A stretch of DNA of 64,000 bases from an uncultured Pluralibacter sp. (GCF_913775985.1 NZ_CAJYMB010000096.1:222609-286608), one strand, 5' to 3'. Shown: positions 8,429 to 19,340, counted from the first letter of the stretch. The notes: a model not told the origin generated them from the letters alone. Numbers and translations are program-made.

Positions 8429-10588
8429 ATGCTTTTTGCCTTTTTTCGATCGCTTTTCAGAGTGCTGTTTCGCGTCAGGCTGACGGGCGACACGGATGTG
8501 CTCAAGCTACCAAAAGTGCTGATTACGCCGAACCACGTCTCTTTCCTCGACGGCATGCTGCTGGCCTTGTTCCTGCCCGGGCGTCCGGTCTTTGCGGTGT
8601 ACACCTCCATCAGCGAGAAGTGGTTTATGCGGGCGCTGAAGCCGCTGCTCGATTTTGTGCCGCTCGATCCCACCAAGCCGATGTCCATCAAGCATCTGGT
8701 GCGGCTGGTGGATCAGGGCCGCCCGGTGGTTATCTTTCCGGAAGGGCGCATTTCGGTCACCGGTTCGCTGATGAAAATCTACGACGGCGCGGCGTTCGTG
8801 GCGGCCAAATCTCAGGCTACCGTGGTGCCGCTGCGTATTGAGGGCGCCGAGCTGACCTTCGCCAGCCGCCTGAAAGGGCTGGTCAAGCGCCGCCTGTTCC
8901 CGCGCATTACCCTGCACCTGCTGCCGCCGACGCAGCTGCCGATGCCGGACGCTCCCCGCGCCCGGGACCGTCGCCGCATCGCCGGGGAGATGCTGCACCA
9001 GATTATGATGGAAGCCCGCATGGCGGTGCGCCCGCGCGAAACCCTGTACGAGGCGCTGCTGTCGGCGCAGTACCGCTACGGCGACCGCAAGCACTGCGTG
9101 GAGGACATCAACTTCCAGCCGGACAGCTACCGCAAGCTGCTGACCAAGACCCTGTTCGTGGCGCGCATTCTGGAAAAATACAGCCGGCCCGGCGAACGCA
9201 TCGGCCTGATGCTGCCTAACGCCGGCATCAGCGCGGCGGTGATCTTTGGCGCCGTCGCCCGCGGGCGTATCCCGGCGATGATGAACTACACCGCCGGGGT
9301 CAAGGGGCTGTCCAGCGCCATTACCGCCGCCGAAATCAACACCATTTTCACCTCCCGCACCTTCCTTGATAAAGGCAAGCTGTGGCACCTGCCGGAGCAG
9401 CTGACCCAGGTGCGCTGGGTGTTTCTCGAAGATCTTAAGGGCGATGTTACCGCTAAAGACAAGCTGTGGATTTTTGGCCATCTGCTGGCGCCGCATCTGG
9501 CGCAGGTGCCGCAGCAGCCGGAAGATGATGCCATCATCCTGTTTACCTCCGGCTCGGAAGGACATCCGAAAGGCGTGGTGCACAGCCACAAGAGCATCCT
9601 GGCGAACGTCGAGCAGATAAAAACCATCGCCGACTTTACTGCCCGGGACCGCTTTATGTCGGCACTGCCGCTGTTCCACTCCTTCGGCCTGACCGTTGGC
9701 CTGTTTACCCCGCTGTTTACCGGCGCGGAAGTGTTCCTCTACCCGAGCCCGTTGCACTACCGCATCGTGCCGGAGCTGGTCTATGACCGGAACTGTACCG
9801 TGCTGTTCGGCACCTCGACTTTCCTCGGCCACTACGCGCGTTTTGCCAATCCCTACGATTTCTTCCGCCTGCGCTACGTGGTGGCCGGCGCGGAAAAACT
9901 GCAGGAGAGCACGAAACAAATCTGGCAGGACAAATTTGGCCTGCGCATCCTTGAGGGCTACGGCGTGACCGAGTGCGCGCCGGTGGTCTCCATTAACGTG
10001 CCGATGGCGGCGAAGCCGGGCACCGTGGGCCGCATTCTCCCCGGCATGGACGCCCGCCTGCTGGAAGTGCCCGGCATTGAGCAGGGCGGACGCCTGCAGC
10101 TTAAAGGGCCGAACGTGATGAACGGCTACCTGCGGGTGGAAAATCCCGGCGTGCTGGAAGCACCCGCGGCGGAAAACCCGCAGGGCGAGCTGGAGAAGGG
10201 CTGGTACGACACCGGCGATATCGTGCTGTTCGACGAGCAGGGCTTTGTAAAAATTCAGGGCCGCGCCAAGCGCTTTGCCAAAATTGCCGGCGAAATGGTC
10301 TCGCTTGAAACGGTGGAGCAGCTGGCGCTGGCGGTCTCGCCGGACAAGGTTCACGCCACCGCAATCAAGCAGGATGCCAGCAAGGGCGAGGCGCTGGTGC
10401 TGTTCACGACCGACAGCGAACTGACCCGCGACAAACTGCTGCAGAACGCCCGCGCCAGCGGCGTACCGGAGCTGGCGGTGCCGCGCGATATCCGCTTCCT
10501 CAAGCAGATGCCGCTGCTCGGCAGCGGCAAGCCGGACTTCGTAACGCTGAAGAGCATGGTCGATGAAGGGGAGCAGCCGAATGAGTAA
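8429..10588 (+). CDS. aas: Bifunctional 2-acylglycerophosphoethanolamine acyltransferase / acyl-ACP synthetase
   Basis: Aas re-acylates lyso-phosphatidylethanolamine at the inner membrane using acyl-ACP made by its own synthetase domain. The 719-aa protein has the same length as E. coli Aas. The N-terminal PlsC-type acyltransferase domain carries the HX4D motif at His36-Asp41 (NHVSFLD) and FPEGR. The C-terminal AMP-binding domain has the P-loop [11 protein letters not shown] near residue 370 and [11 protein letters not shown] and GWYDTGDI further on. lplT overlaps the end by 8 bases, so the pair is translationally coupled and works together in lysophospholipid recycling. Confidence 0.97.
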   Translation: MLFAFFRSLFRVLFRVRLTGDTDVLKLPKVLITPNHVSFLDGMLLALFLPGRPVFAVYTSISEKWFMRALKPLLDFVPLDPTKPMSIKHLVRLVDQGRPVVIFPEGRISVTGSLMKIYDGAAFVAAKSQATVVPLRIEGAELTFASRLKGLVKRRLFPRITLHLLPPTQLPMPDAPRARDRRRIAGEMLHQIMMEARMAVRPRETLYEALLSAQYRYGDRKHCVEDINFQPDSYRKLLTKTLFVARILEKYSRPGERIGLMLPNAGISAAVIFGAVARGRIPAMMNYTAGVKGLSSAITAAEINTIFTSRTFLDKGKLWHLPEQLTQVRWVFLEDLKGDVTAKDKLWIFGHLLAPHLAQVPQQPEDDAIILFTSGSEGHPKGVVHSHKSILANVEQIKTIADFTARDRFMSALPLFHSFGLTVGLFTPLFTGAEVFLYPSPLHYRIVPELVYDRNCTVLFGTSTFLGHYARFANPYDFFRLRYVVAGAEKLQESTKQIWQDKFGLRILEGYGVTECAPVVSINVPMAAKPGTVGRILPGMDARLLEVPGIEQGGRLQLKGPNVMNGYLRVENPGVLEAPAAENPQGELEKGWYDTGDIVLFDEQGFVKIQGRAKRFAKIAGEMVSLETVEQLALAVSPDKVHATAIKQDASKGEALVLFTTDSELTRDKLLQNARASGVPELAVPRDIRFLKQMPLLGSGKPDFVTLKSMVDEGEQPNE

Positions 10589-11777
10589 GTTAGCGCCTGC
10601 TAACACGTCCCTGTGGTCGAAAGGCATGCTGGCGGTGGTTTGCGCCCAGTTCCTGTCGGCCTTCGGCGATAACGCGCTGCTGTTCGCCATTCTGGCGCTG
10701 ATGAAGCAGCAGTTTTATCCCGACTGGAGCCAGCCGGTGCTGCAAATGGTGTTTGTGGGCGCTTACATTGTGCTGGCACCGTTTGTCGGGCAGTTTGCCG
10801 ACAGCTTCCCGAAAGGCCGGGTAATGATGGTGGCCAACAGCATGAAGCTTATCGGCGCGGCGGCGATTTGCGCGGGGGTGAATCCATTTATCGGCTATAC
10901 CCTGGCGGGCATCGGCGCGGCGGCGTACTCCCCGGCGAAGTACGGCATTCTCGGCGAGCTGACCACCGGCGATAAGCTGGTGAAGGCGAACGGCCTGATG
11001 GAGTCCTCGACCATTGCCGCGATCCTGCTTGGCTCAATGGCCGGCGGAGTGCTGGCGGACTGGCACGTACTGGCTTCCCTGATCCTGTGCGCCGTGGCCT
11101 ATGCCGGCGCGGTGGTGGCAAACCTGTTTATCACGCCGCTGCCGGCGGCGCGTCCCGGCCAGTCGTGGCATCCCGCGGCAATGACCGGCAGCTTCTTCTC
11201 CGCCTGCAAAACCCTGTGGTACAACCACGAAACGCGCTTCTCGCTGGTGGGCACCAGCCTGTTCTGGGGGGCAGGGGTGACGCTGCGCTTCCTGCTGGTG
11301 CTGTGGGTGCCGGTGGCGCTGGGGATAACCGATAACGCCACGCCGACCTACCTTAATGCGATGGTGGCGGTGGGGATTGTGGCCGGCGCGGGCGCTGCGG
11401 CGAAGCTCATTAGTCTTGATACTGTCGGACGCTGCATGCCGGCGGGCATTCTGCTCGGCGGCGTGGTGATTGTCTTCGCGCTGCAGCACGCGCTGCTGCC
11501 CGCGTACCTGCTGCTGTTCCTGCTCGGTATCTGCGGCGGTTTCTTCGTGGTGCCGCTCAACGCGCTGCTGCAGGAGCGCGGCAAGGGCAGCGTCGGCGCC
11601 GGCAACGCTATTGCGGTGCAGAATCTCGGCGAAAACAGCGCGATGCTGATTATGCTCGGTCTCTATTCGCTGGCGGTGATGGTGGGTATTCCGGTGGTTG
11701 GCGTAGGGATTGGCTTCGGCGCGCTGTTTGCGCTGGCGATCGCGGCGCTGTGGTGGTGGGGACGCCGCCAGGCCTAA
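10581..11777 (+). CDS. lplT: Lysophospholipid transporter (MFS flippase)
   Basis: LplT flips lyso-phosphatidylethanolamine and related lysolipids across the inner membrane to Aas. The 398-aa protein is a 12-helix major facilitator member beginning [16 protein letters not shown]. The start ATG 10581 lies within the last codons of aas, and its GGGGAG ribosome site is inside aas. The gene ends before a strong bidirectional terminator. Confidence 0.95.
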   Translation: MSKLAPANTSLWSKGMLAVVCAQFLSAFGDNALLFAILALMKQQFYPDWSQPVLQMVFVGAYIVLAPFVGQFADSFPKGRVMMVANSMKLIGAAAICAGVNPFIGYTLAGIGAAAYSPAKYGILGELTTGDKLVKANGLMESSTIAAILLGSMAGGVLADWHVLASLILCAVAYAGAVVANLFITPLPAARPGQSWHPAAMTGSFFSACKTLWYNHETRFSLVGTSLFWGAGVTLRFLLVLWVPVALGITDNATPTYLNAMVAVGIVAGAGAAAKLISLDTVGRCMPAGILLGGVVIVFALQHALLPAYLLLFLLGICGGFFVVPLNALLQERGKGSVGAGNAIAVQNLGENSAMLIMLGLYSLAVMVGIPVVGVGIGFGALFALAIAALWWWGRRQA

Positions 11778-11780
11778 GAT

Positions 11781-11815
11781 AAAAAGGGCTTCCATCGCGG
11801 AAGCCCTTTCTGTTT
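11781..11815. terminator. Bidirectional terminator between lplT and tas
   Basis: An 11-bp stem (AAAGGGCTTCC at 11783-11793 and GGAAGCCCTTT at 11799-11809) has T-rich tails on both strands, serving the convergent lplT and tas. Confidence 0.85.
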
Positions 11816-12854
11816 ACGGTGCCGGGTAGGTATAAACCTGATGCACCGCTTCTATCTCGGCCAGCACCTCTTCGCTCAGCGTCAGATGCAGGCTTTCAAC
11901 GTTGGTCTTGAGCTGCTCCATCGTGGTCGCGCCCAGCAGCGTGCTGGCGACAAACGGCTGCTGGCGAACGAAGGCCAGCGCCATCTGCGCCGGATCGAGA
12001 CCGTGGCGTTTAGCAATATCCACGTAGGCGGCAACGGCTTTCTGCGACTGCTCGCTGCTGTAGCGGGTGAAGCGGCTGAACAGCGTATTGCGCGCCCCGG
12101 CGGGCTTCGCGCCATTGAGGTACTTACCGGTTAGCGTACCGAACGCCAGGCAGGAGTAGGCCAGCAGCTCCACGCCTTCGTACTGGCTGACTTCCGCCAG
12201 ACCGACTTCATAGCTGCGGTTCAGCAGGCTGTAGGGATTCTGAATCGTGACGATGCGCGGCAGATCGTGCTTGTCGGCGAGGTGCAGATAGCGCATCACG
12301 CCGAAGGCGGTTTCGTTTGAGACGCCAATGTAGCGAATTTTTCCCGCCCGCTGAAACTCGGCCAGCGCTTCCAGCGTCTCCAGCAGCGTAATCACCGGCT
12401 GGGACTCGGTCCACTGATAGCCCAGCTTGCCAAAGCAGTTGGTCGCGCGCTGCGGCCAGTGAACCTGGTAGAGATCGAGATAATCGGTTTTCAGGCGGGT
12501 CAGGCTGTTATGCAGCGCGTCGCGGATATTCTTGCGATCCAGCGCCTGGTTCGGGCGGATGCCGGCGTCGCTGTTGCGGCTCGGGCCGCTGACTTTGGAG
12601 GCAATAACCAGCTTCTCGCGGCTGCCGCGCTTCTCCAGCCAGTTGCCGACGTAAGTTTCAGTCAGGCCCTGGGTTTCCGGGCGCGGCGGCACGGGATACA
12701 TTTCAGCGACATCAATCAGGTTGATGCCGGCAGAGACAGCATAATCAAGCTGTGCGTGGGCGTCGGCTTCACTGTTTTGTTCACCGAACGTCATTGTGCC
12801 CAGCCCGAGCGTGCTGATTTCCAGCGAGCTGTGGGGGATACGGTGATAATGCAT
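11814..12854 (-). CDS. tas: NADP(H)-dependent aldo-keto reductase Tas
   Basis: Tas is a cytosolic TIM-barrel aldo-keto reductase first noticed as a suppressor of tyrosine auxotrophy; its physiological substrate is unclear. The 346 aa equal the E. coli length. The catalytic region includes NLIDVAEMYP (Asp and Tyr of the tetrad), IASKVSG with the catalytic lysine, and DLYQVHWPQR with the histidine. The cofactor end AFVRQQPFVASTLLGATT is present. Confidence 0.95.
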   Translation of the reverse strand: MHYHRIPHSSLEISTLGLGTMTFGEQNSEADAHAQLDYAVSAGINLIDVAEMYPVPPRPETQGLTETYVGNWLEKRGSREKLVIASKVSGPSRNSDAGIRPNQALDRKNIRDALHNSLTRLKTDYLDLYQVHWPQRATNCFGKLGYQWTESQPVITLLETLEALAEFQRAGKIRYIGVSNETAFGVMRYLHLADKHDLPRIVTIQNPYSLLNRSYEVGLAEVSQYEGVELLAYSCLAFGTLTGKYLNGAKPAGARNTLFSRFTRYSSEQSQKAVAAYVDIAKRHGLDPAQMALAFVRQQPFVASTLLGATTMEQLKTNVESLHLTLSEEVLAEIEAVHQVYTYPAP

Positions 12855-12956
12855 AGCCGTCTTCCTTATCTATATCAACGGCGTCAGGCGCGTCAGGCGG
12901 CTGACAAAGGAATATAAACATGGCAGAAGCGGAGAAAAAGCGGAAGTGAAAAAAGT

Positions 12957-12978
12957 AAAAAGGCCAGCGCAGCTGACC
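12957..12978 (-). terminator. Intrinsic terminator of ygdR
   Basis: On the minus strand GGTCAGC-TGC-GCTGGCC is followed by TTTTT. It lies 9 bases past the ygdR stop. Confidence 0.75.
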
Positions 12979-12986
12979 TGATTTTC

Positions 12987-13205
12987 CTAGCGTTTAATAA
13001 TCTGAGAGACGTCGTCCCGGTTGATCTGCATGGCGTTACCCTGCTGGTCTTCGTAGCTAATAAGACCGGTATCGTCGTCAACTTCGGGTTTACCGTCAGT
13101 CAGAATCATTCGTCCATCTTTGGTTGCCATCACGTAGTCGCTGCTGCAACCTGAAACTGCAATCGCTAACCCAACAGCAGAAATTAATACTCCCCATTTT
13201 TTCAT
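12987..13205 (-). CDS. ygdR: Small lipoprotein YgdR (DUF903 family)
   Basis: This 72-aa protein has a lipoprotein signal with the lipobox VSGC (Cys20), so the mature part is about 53 residues anchored in a membrane. The mature domain ([19 protein letters not shown]) is the YgdI/YgdR SH3-like fold. A paralogue, ygdI, lies 28 kb away in this window with the same motif. An upstream in-frame start exists but the signal peptide begins at ATG 13205. The function is unknown. Confidence 0.92.
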   Translation of the reverse strand: MKKWGVLISAVGLAIAVSGCSSDYVMATKDGRMILTDGKPEVDDDTGLISYEDQQGNAMQINRDDVSQIIKR

Positions 13206-13333
13206 TGTTATACCTCTTAATTGATCGCGCGGCGCCCGTATGCTTACCATTAATAGCGTATCGGAGGATAACTGGAAAGGGACAAAATCTTAAAAGACTG
13301 TGCTGTAGCCCACAAATAAGGGCTACAAAATGT

Positions 13334-14044
13334 TTACTGAGGATTCTTTTTGTTTCGCAGCAGGTTGAGCGTTTCAACCGCAATAGAGAAGAACATCGCG
13401 AAATAAACATAGCCTTTAGGAACGTGGATGCCGTAGCTTTCGAGGATAAGCGTGAAGCCCACCAGGATAAGAAACGCCAGCGCCAGCATCTTCACGGAAG
13501 GGTGGCGATCCACGAACTCGCCGATGGGCCTGGCGGCGAACATCATGATGCCCACGGCAATAACCACTGCGGCCATCATAATAAACAGATGGTCGGAAAG
13601 TCCGACGGCGGTTATTACCGAGTCGAGGCTAAAAATAATATCCAGCAACATTATCTGCACAATCGCACCGAAAAAAGAGTGAACGTTGGTTTTCATTCCT
13701 TCTTCTTCGCCTTCAATGGATTCATGTATTTCCTTGCTGGCTTTCCAGATAAGAAATAATCCCCCGAGCAGCAGAATGAGATCCCGGGCTGAAAAATCGT
13801 GGCCGAGTACCGTGAAGAGCGGCGTGGTTAATTTGGCGACCCAGGCGATAGAGGCCAGCAGCGCCAGTCGCATCAGCATTGCCCCCATCAGGCCCATCCT
13901 GCGGGCGAGATTGCGCTGGGAAGCGGGCAGCTTGGCAACGACCAGGGAGAGGAAAATGATATTGTCGATACCCAGCACGATCTCGAGGATCGTTAAGGTC
14001 CCCAGCGCCATCCAGGCGTTGGGATCGGTAATCCATGCAAACAT
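13334..14044 (-). CDS. ygdQ: TerC-family inner membrane protein YgdQ
   Basis: This 236-aa integral membrane protein of the TerC family has several hydrophobic helices and the conserved acidic motifs EIVLGIDNIIFLS and DIIFSLDSVITAVG, which in the family are linked to metal ion handling, especially Mn(II). Translation begins at ATG 14044 behind a GGCAGGA site, one residue shorter than E. coli YgdQ. The specific role of YgdQ is not established. Confidence 0.9.
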   Translation of the reverse strand: MFAWITDPNAWMALGTLTILEIVLGIDNIIFLSLVVAKLPASQRNLARRMGLMGAMLMRLALLASIAWVAKLTTPLFTVLGHDFSARDLILLLGGLFLIWKASKEIHESIEGEEEGMKTNVHSFFGAIVQIMLLDIIFSLDSVITAVGLSDHLFIMMAAVVIAVGIMMFAARPIGEFVDRHPSVKMLALAFLILVGFTLILESYGIHVPKGYVYFAMFFSIAVETLNLLRNKKNPQ

Positions 14045-14111
14045 TGTAAGTCCTGCCAAAATGTAAAAGCGCGATTATAAGCGTTCGCGCGCGCAGATCA
14101 CAGGGAAAGTC

Positions 14112-14798
14112 TTACAGCAGGAAGTGGCGCGCCAGCAGGGCGGCGGTGAAGTTTTTCTTCAGGTAAAAGCCGCGGGGCAGGGTCAGTATCGATTCACCGC
14201 GCGCGCCGACCGCTTCGGTTAATGCTTTGCTGTTGGCGGCCTTAGGGCGCAGCTGCAGCACTTCGCCGTGGCGGGCGGTGATGCGCTCTACCTGGCCCAG
14301 CACGATAAGATCCATCAGCTCCTCCCAGTCCATTCGCAGCTGCCTCTCTTCGCCTTCATCCGGGCTCCACAGCAGCGGCGCGCCCACCCGGCGATCCGCC
14401 AGCGGGATATCGCGCGCGCCTTCAACCGGGATCCACAGTACGCGCCGGAGCTTGTGGCGAACGTGGCTGGTTTCCCAAGTGACGCCGCTGTTGCCGGTTA
14501 GCGGAGCAACGCAGACAAAGGTGGTCTCCAGCGGCCTGCCGCTGCTGTCGATGGGAATGGTTTTAAGCTCGACGCCGAGGGCCGCAAAGTCCTGTTCGGG
14601 CTTGCTGCCCGCGCTGGCGCCCAGCCACACTTCCAGCAGCAGCCCGGTCCAGCCTTTATCCCGCTTTAAATCTTTTGGAATAGGCAGCCCGGCCATGGCC
14701 GCCAGCTCGCCCAGCGTATAGCCGGCCAACGCGCGGGCCTGGGCCAGCAGCACAGATTCTGACTCGGGGGGCTGGCGCAGCGGGGAGAGTGTGGACAT
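14112..14798 (-). CDS. mutH: DNA mismatch repair endonuclease MutH
   Basis: MutH nicks the unmethylated strand at hemimethylated GATC after activation by MutS-MutL. The 228-aa protein carries the active-site set Asp70, Glu77 and Lys79 (D-X6-E-X-K in [11 protein letters not shown]) and the conserved [16 protein letters not shown] 14798 has an AAGG site 7 bases upstream. It is divergent from rppH across a 678-base spacer that contains DnaA boxes. Confidence 0.97.
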   Translation of the reverse strand: MSTLSPLRQPPESESVLLAQARALAGYTLGELAAMAGLPIPKDLKRDKGWTGLLLEVWLGASAGSKPEQDFAALGVELKTIPIDSSGRPLETTFVCVAPLTGNSGVTWETSHVRHKLRRVLWIPVEGARDIPLADRRVGAPLLWSPDEGEERQLRMDWEELMDLIVLGQVERITARHGEVLQLRPKAANSKALTEAVGARGESILTLPRGFYLKKNFTAALLARHFLL

Positions 14799-15476
14799 AA
14801 ACAACCTTGCTTAAAAAATGAGCGATGTTTTCACTGATTGTGGATGAAGTTTATCGCGTTCTGGAAAAGTTATCCAATCGCGTGATTTTACTTACTTTTT
14901 TATTTTTTTAACCGTGCGCCAGCGGCGGATAAAAAAGGTTTTCCAGAACTGGTCACCGACAATGAACAGGATCTTACACCATGTTATCCACAGAAAAATG
15001 GGATAACTGGGGAAAACCCCCACTACTGTTTCCATTTACAGCCTTGACGTGCGACGAAAATCCAATTTTCACACAAAAGGTGGACAACTAAGTGACACAA
15101 TCTGTGGATAAAAAAGACATTGGACGATCTTTCATCAGTTGTGGGATCGTCAGTGTGATACGGGTCACGCTTTAGCACTCTCATAGTCATTTTTTTATCT
15201 TAACTTTCTAAAAATTAATTACTTTTTATCTGAGCTAAGAAATGCTGTTTTTGCGCTATTCAGGGTTTTCCCATACCTATTCCGCACTTCTGCACAACTC
15301 TATCCACAGAAAAAGTGAATAAAATGGCTTTATTCGACAATCATCTGTTTATAACTTCGATAAATACTGTGAGTTATTCAAATGTTATCCGGTTTGGCGC
15401 CTCACACAGAGTGGTTTACCGTTACCAGCGAGTGTGAAACAATCGTTCACATTGAAGATTATGTAGAGGTAGTCCG
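14799..15476. promoter_or_regulatory. DARS2: mutH-rppH intergenic region: DARS2 DnaA-reactivating sequence
   Basis: This AT-rich 678-base spacer holds no supportable gene. It contains perfect DnaA boxes TTATCCACA at 14984-14992 (plus) and 15103-15111 (minus). Boxes with one mismatch lie at 14839-14847 (minus, TCATCCACA) and 15300-15308 (plus, CTATCCACA). A weaker TTATCCAAT is at 14870-14878. An IHF-like site AATCATCTGTTTA (one mismatch) is at 15339-15351. In E. coli the mutH-rppH (ygdP) spacer is DARS2, which with IHF and Fis promotes ADP release from DnaA to regenerate ATP-DnaA for timed replication initiation. The identification rests on location plus boxes; Fis sites cannot be judged by eye. 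Confidence 0.85.
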
Positions 15477-16010
15477 GTGATTGATGACGATGGCTACCGC
15501 CCGAACGTAGGAATTGTAATTTGTAATCGTCAGGGACAGGTGATGTGGGCCAGGCGCTACGGCCAGCATTCATGGCAGTTTCCCCAGGGAGGCATTAATC
15601 CCGGGGAATCCGCTGAACAGGCGATGTACAGGGAGCTGTTCGAAGAAGTGGGGCTCAGCCGCAAAGATGTGCGGATCCTCGCTTCTACCCGCAACTGGCT
15701 GCGCTACAAATTACCGAAACGTTTGGTGCGTTGGGACACAAAGCCGGTTTGCATCGGCCAGAAGCAAAAATGGTTTCTCTTGCAGTTGATGAGCAACGAT
15801 ACTGAAATCAATATGCAGACCTGCAGCACGCCCGAGTTCGACGGCTGGCGCTGGGTTAGCTACTGGTATCCCGTGCGTCAGGTTGTGTCGTTTAAGCGCG
15901 ACGTCTACCGCCGGGTTATGAAGGAGTTTGTTAGCGTGGTGCTCTCGCTGTCGGAAAGTGCGCCCAGACAGCAAAATCCCGCACCCGCTTATCGACGTAA
16001 AAGAGGTTAA
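15477..16010 (+). CDS. rppH: RNA pyrophosphohydrolase
   Basis: RppH removes pyrophosphate from 5'-triphosphorylated RNA and so opens the RNase E decay pathway. The 177-aa protein starts with GTG at 15477 behind an AGAGGTAG site. The Nudix box runs over residues 38-60 (GGINPGES to EEVGL) with metal ligands Glu53, Glu56 and Glu57. ptsP follows 12 bases later and is likely cotranscribed. Confidence 0.97.
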   Translation: MIDDDGYRPNVGIVICNRQGQVMWARRYGQHSWQFPQGGINPGESAEQAMYRELFEEVGLSRKDVRILASTRNWLRYKLPKRLVRWDTKPVCIGQKQKWFLLQLMSNDTEINMQTCSTPEFDGWRWVSYWYPVRQVVSFKRDVYRRVMKEFVSVVLSLSESAPRQQNPAPAYRRKRG

Positions 16011-16022
16011 GCCACGCTTATT

Positions 16023-18269
16023 ATGCTCACCCGGCTGCGAGAAATCGTTGAGAAAGTTGCCAGCGCGCCGCGCCTGAACGACGCGCTGGACATACTGATT
16101 ACTGAAATTTGCAAAGCGATGGAAACGGAGGTTTGCTCCGTCTACCTCGCGGATCACGATCGTCGATGTTATTACCTGATGGCGACGCGCGGGCTTAAAA
16201 AGCCGCGCGGGCGCACGGTGACGCTGGCCTTTGATGAGGGCCTTGTTGGCCTGGTCGGCCGTTTAGCCGAACCTATCAACCTCGCGGATGCGCAAAAGCA
16301 TCCGAGCTTCAAATACATTCCCGCCGTAAAAGAAGAGAAATACCGCGCTTTTCTCGGCGTACCTATTATTCAGCGGCGCCAGCTGCTGGGTGTGCTGGTG
16401 GTCCAGCAGCGCGAGCTGCGCCAGTTCGACGAAAGCGAAGAATCCTTCCTCGTTACCTTAGCCACCCAGCTGGCGGCCATTCTCTCCCTTTCCCAGCTCA
16501 ACGCGCTGTTTGGCCAGTATCGCCAAACCCGCATTCGCGCGCTGGCCGCCTCGTCCGGGGTCGGCATTGCCGAAGGCTGGATGGACGCCACGCTGCCGCT
16601 GATGGAGCAGGTTTACGAAGCCTCGACTCTCGATACCGCACTGGAGCGCGAGCGGCTAACCGGCGCGCTGGAAGAGGCATCCAACGAATTCCGCCGCTAC
16701 AGCAAGCGCTTTGCCGCCGGCGCGCAGAAAGAGACGGCGGCTATTTTCGATCTCTACTCCCATCTGATCTCCGATCCGCGCCTGCGAAAAGAGCTGTTTG
16801 AAGAGGTGGATAAAGGCTCGGTAGCGGAATGGGCGGTGCGTACCGTTATTGAAAAGTTTGCCGCCCAGTTTGCGGCGCTGGCCGATGGCTACCTGAAGGA
16901 GCGCGGCGGTGACCTGCGCGCGCTCGGCCAGCGGCTGCTGTTCCATCTTGACGATACCACTCAGGCGGCAGATACCTGGCCCGAGCGCTTTGTGCTGGTT
17001 GGCGACGAGCTGTCGGCCACTACGCTTGCCGAGCTGCCTCAGGACCGGCTGGTGGGCGTGGTGGTGCGCGACGGTGCGGCCAACTCCCACGCGGCGATCA
17101 TGGTGCGCGCGCTCGGTATTCCCACGGTTATCGGTGCCGAAATCCAGCCTGCTATCCTCCACGGCCGGATGCTGGTGGTGGACGGCTATCGCGGAGAAGT
17201 GCTGGTCGATCCTGAACCGGTGCTGCTGCACGAATATCAGCGCCTCATCAGCGAAGAAAACGAACTTAGCCGGCTGGCGGAGGATGATGTTGAGCGCCCG
17301 GCCTCGCTGAAAAGCGGCGAACGGATCAAAGTGATGCTCAATGCCGGCCTCAGCCCGGAGCACGAGCAAAAACTCGGCAGCCGCATTGACGGTATCGGCC
17401 TGTACCGCACGGAAATTCCGTTTATGCTCCAGAGCGGCTTTCCGTCGGAAGAGGAGCAGGTGGCCCAGTACCAGGGCATGCTGCAGATGTTCAACGACAA
17501 GCCGGTCACCCTGCGCACGCTGGACATCGGTGCCGACAAGCAGCTGCCTTACATGCCGATTAGCGAAGAGAACCCCTGCCTGGGCTGGCGCGGGATCCGC
17601 ATCACCCTGGATCAGCCAGAGATCTTCCTGATCCAGGTGCGCGCCATGATGCGTGCCAACGCGGCAACGGGAAATCTCAGCATTTTGCTGCCGATGGTGA
17701 CCAACATTGATGAAATCGACGAGGCGAAGCGCCTGATCGAGCGCGCGGCGCGCGAAGTTGAAGAGATGATCGGCTACGACATTCCCCGGCCGCGGATCGG
17801 AATAATGCTGGAAGTGCCGTCGATGCTGTTCCTGCTGCCTCACCTGACGAGCCGGGTGGACTTTATCTCTGTCGGCACCAACGATCTTACCCAGTACCTG
17901 CTGGCGGTGGATCGCAACAATACCCGGGTGGCGAATCTGTACGATAGCCTGCATCCCGCAGTGCTGCAGGCGCTGGCAATGATCGCCCGCGAAGCGGAGC
18001 GCCTCGATCTCGATCTGCGGCTGTGCGGTGAAATGGCCGGGGATCCGATGTGCGTAACGCTGCTTATTGGCATGGGATTCCGTCATCTGTCGATGAACGG
18101 CCGCTCGGTGGCGAGGGTGAAATACCTCCTGCGCCACGTTGAGCTTGAAGAGGCGCAAACTCTCGCCGGACGCAGCCTTGAGGCGCAAACCGCCACGGAG
18201 GTTCGCCACCAGGTTGCGGCCTTTATGGAGCGGCGCGGCATGGGCGGCCTGATACGCGGCGGCCGGTAG
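16023..18269 (+). CDS. ptsP: PEP-protein phosphotransferase of the nitrogen PTS (EI-Ntr)
   Basis: EI-Ntr passes phosphate from PEP to NPr and then EIIA-Ntr, a regulatory chain that senses nitrogen through glutamine and alpha-ketoglutarate. The 748-aa protein has an N-terminal GAF domain (about residues 1-165). It is followed by an EI N domain with the phospho-acceptor His356 in NSHAAIMVRALG, and a C-terminal PEP-binding barrel with LCGEMAGDP. The length equals E. coli PtsP. Confidence 0.97.
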   Translation: MLTRLREIVEKVASAPRLNDALDILITEICKAMETEVCSVYLADHDRRCYYLMATRGLKKPRGRTVTLAFDEGLVGLVGRLAEPINLADAQKHPSFKYIPAVKEEKYRAFLGVPIIQRRQLLGVLVVQQRELRQFDESEESFLVTLATQLAAILSLSQLNALFGQYRQTRIRALAASSGVGIAEGWMDATLPLMEQVYEASTLDTALERERLTGALEEASNEFRRYSKRFAAGAQKETAAIFDLYSHLISDPRLRKELFEEVDKGSVAEWAVRTVIEKFAAQFAALADGYLKERGGDLRALGQRLLFHLDDTTQAADTWPERFVLVGDELSATTLAELPQDRLVGVVVRDGAANSHAAIMVRALGIPTVIGAEIQPAILHGRMLVVDGYRGEVLVDPEPVLLHEYQRLISEENELSRLAEDDVERPASLKSGERIKVMLNAGLSPEHEQKLGSRIDGIGLYRTEIPFMLQSGFPSEEEQVAQYQGMLQMFNDKPVTLRTLDIGADKQLPYMPISEENPCLGWRGIRITLDQPEIFLIQVRAMMRANAATGNLSILLPMVTNIDEIDEAKRLIERAAREVEEMIGYDIPRPRIGIMLEVPSMLFLLPHLTSRVDFISVGTNDLTQYLLAVDRNNTRVANLYDSLHPAVLQALAMIAREAERLDLDLRLCGEMAGDPMCVTLLIGMGFRHLSMNGRSVARVKYLLRHVELEEAQTLAGRSLEAQTATEVRHQVAAFMERRGMGGLIRGGR

Positions 18270-18271
18270 AC

Positions 18272-18296
18272 ACTGGCTCCCGCCGCGGGAGCCAGT
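18272..18296. repeat. Perfect 12-bp inverted repeat after ptsP
   Basis: ACTGGCTCCCGC (18272-18283) and GCGGGAGCCAGT (18285-18296) flank a single base and begin 2 bases after the ptsP stop. No T tract follows on either strand, so it is more likely a 3'-end stabilising hairpin or a Rho-assisted end than a classical terminator. Confidence 0.6.
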
Positions 18297-18464
18297 ACAA
18301 CACGCTTCAGGCTGCGTGCAGCCCGCATTAACCTGGGTATACATTTTTAGCTGCATGCCTCTATCTCACGTTGTGCTATTATTCGCAGCCTCGGCGCAGC
18401 CCGCGGGCTGCACATCTCTACCGCTGACCACTTTCGGCGGAATAACAAGCGCTTGTGGTGACAG

Positions 18465-19340
18465 ATGAATAGTGGGTATCTGCATTTCCCGGAGTTCGAT
18501 CCGGTGATTTTTTCCATTGGACCGGTTGCTCTTCACTGGTATGGATTAATGTATTTAGTCGGGTTTGTGTTTGCCATGTGGCTGGCAACCCGGCGGGCAA
18601 ACCGTCCCGGCAGCGGCTGGACGAAAAGTGAAGTTGAGAACCTGCTCTATGCCGGTTTTCTTGGGGTATTCCTCGGCGGGCGCATCGGCTACGTGCTGTT
18701 TTATAACCTGCCGCTGTTCCTGCAGGATCCGCTCTATCTGTTCCGCGTCTGGGACGGCGGCATGTCGTTCCACGGTGGCCTGATTGGCGTCATCGTGGTC
18801 ATGATTGTTTTCGCCAGGCGCACCAAACGCACTTTCTTCCAGGTTTCCGATTTTATCGCGCCGCTGATCCCGTTTGGCCTCGGCTGCGGTCGCCTGGGCA
18901 ACTTTATTAACGGCGAACTCTGGGGCCGCGTCGATCCCGGCTTCCATTACTCCATGCTGTTCCCCGGCTCGCGTGCGGAAGATATCGCGCTGCTGCCGTC
19001 GCATCCGGAGTGGCAATCGCTGTTTGACCAGTACGGGGTGCTGCCGCGCCACGCGTCGCAGCTTTACGAGCTGGCGCTGGAAGGCGTCGTACTGTTTATC
19101 ATCCTGAACCTGTTTATTCGCAAGCCGCGCCCGACCGGCTCTGTCTCCGGCCTGTTTTTGATTGGCTACGGCCTGTTCCGCATTATCGTGGAATTTTTCC
19201 GCCAGCCGGACGCGCAGTTCACCGGCGCGTGGGTGCAGTACATCAGCATGGGGCAGATCCTCTCCATTCCGATGGTGCTGGCCGGTATTATCATGATGGT
19301 CTGGGCATTCCGCCGCCATCCGCAGCAACAAGTCTCCTGA
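18465..19340 (+). CDS. lgt: Prolipoprotein diacylglyceryl transferase
   Basis: Lgt attaches diacylglycerol from phosphatidylglycerol to the lipobox cysteine of prolipoproteins in the inner membrane, the first step of lipoprotein maturation. The 291-aa protein is polytopic. It keeps His103 in SFHGGLIG and Arg143 and Asn146 in the Lgt signature [14 protein letters not shown]. thyA begins 6 bases after its stop, as in E. coli, where the two are cotranscribed. Confidence 0.97.
   Translation: MNSGYLHFPEFDPVIFSIGPVALHWYGLMYLVGFVFAMWLATRRANRPGSGWTKSEVENLLYAGFLGVFLGGRIGYVLFYNLPLFLQDPLYLFRVWDGGMSFHGGLIGVIVVMIVFARRTKRTFFQVSDFIAPLIPFGLGCGRLGNFINGELWGRVDPGFHYSMLFPGSRAEDIALLPSHPEWQSLFDQYGVLPRHASQLYELALEGVVLFIILNLFIRKPRPTGSVSGLFLIGYGLFRIIVEFFRQPDAQFTGAWVQYISMGQILSIPMVLAGIIMMVWAFRRHPQQQVS

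Noticed and set aside
8507-10690. A 727-codon open frame on the minus strand opposite aas
   Set aside because: It is the mirror of the aas codon pattern in GC-rich DNA. The protein is low-complexity (rich in His, Arg, Gln), matches no family, and aas is fully conserved on the other strand.
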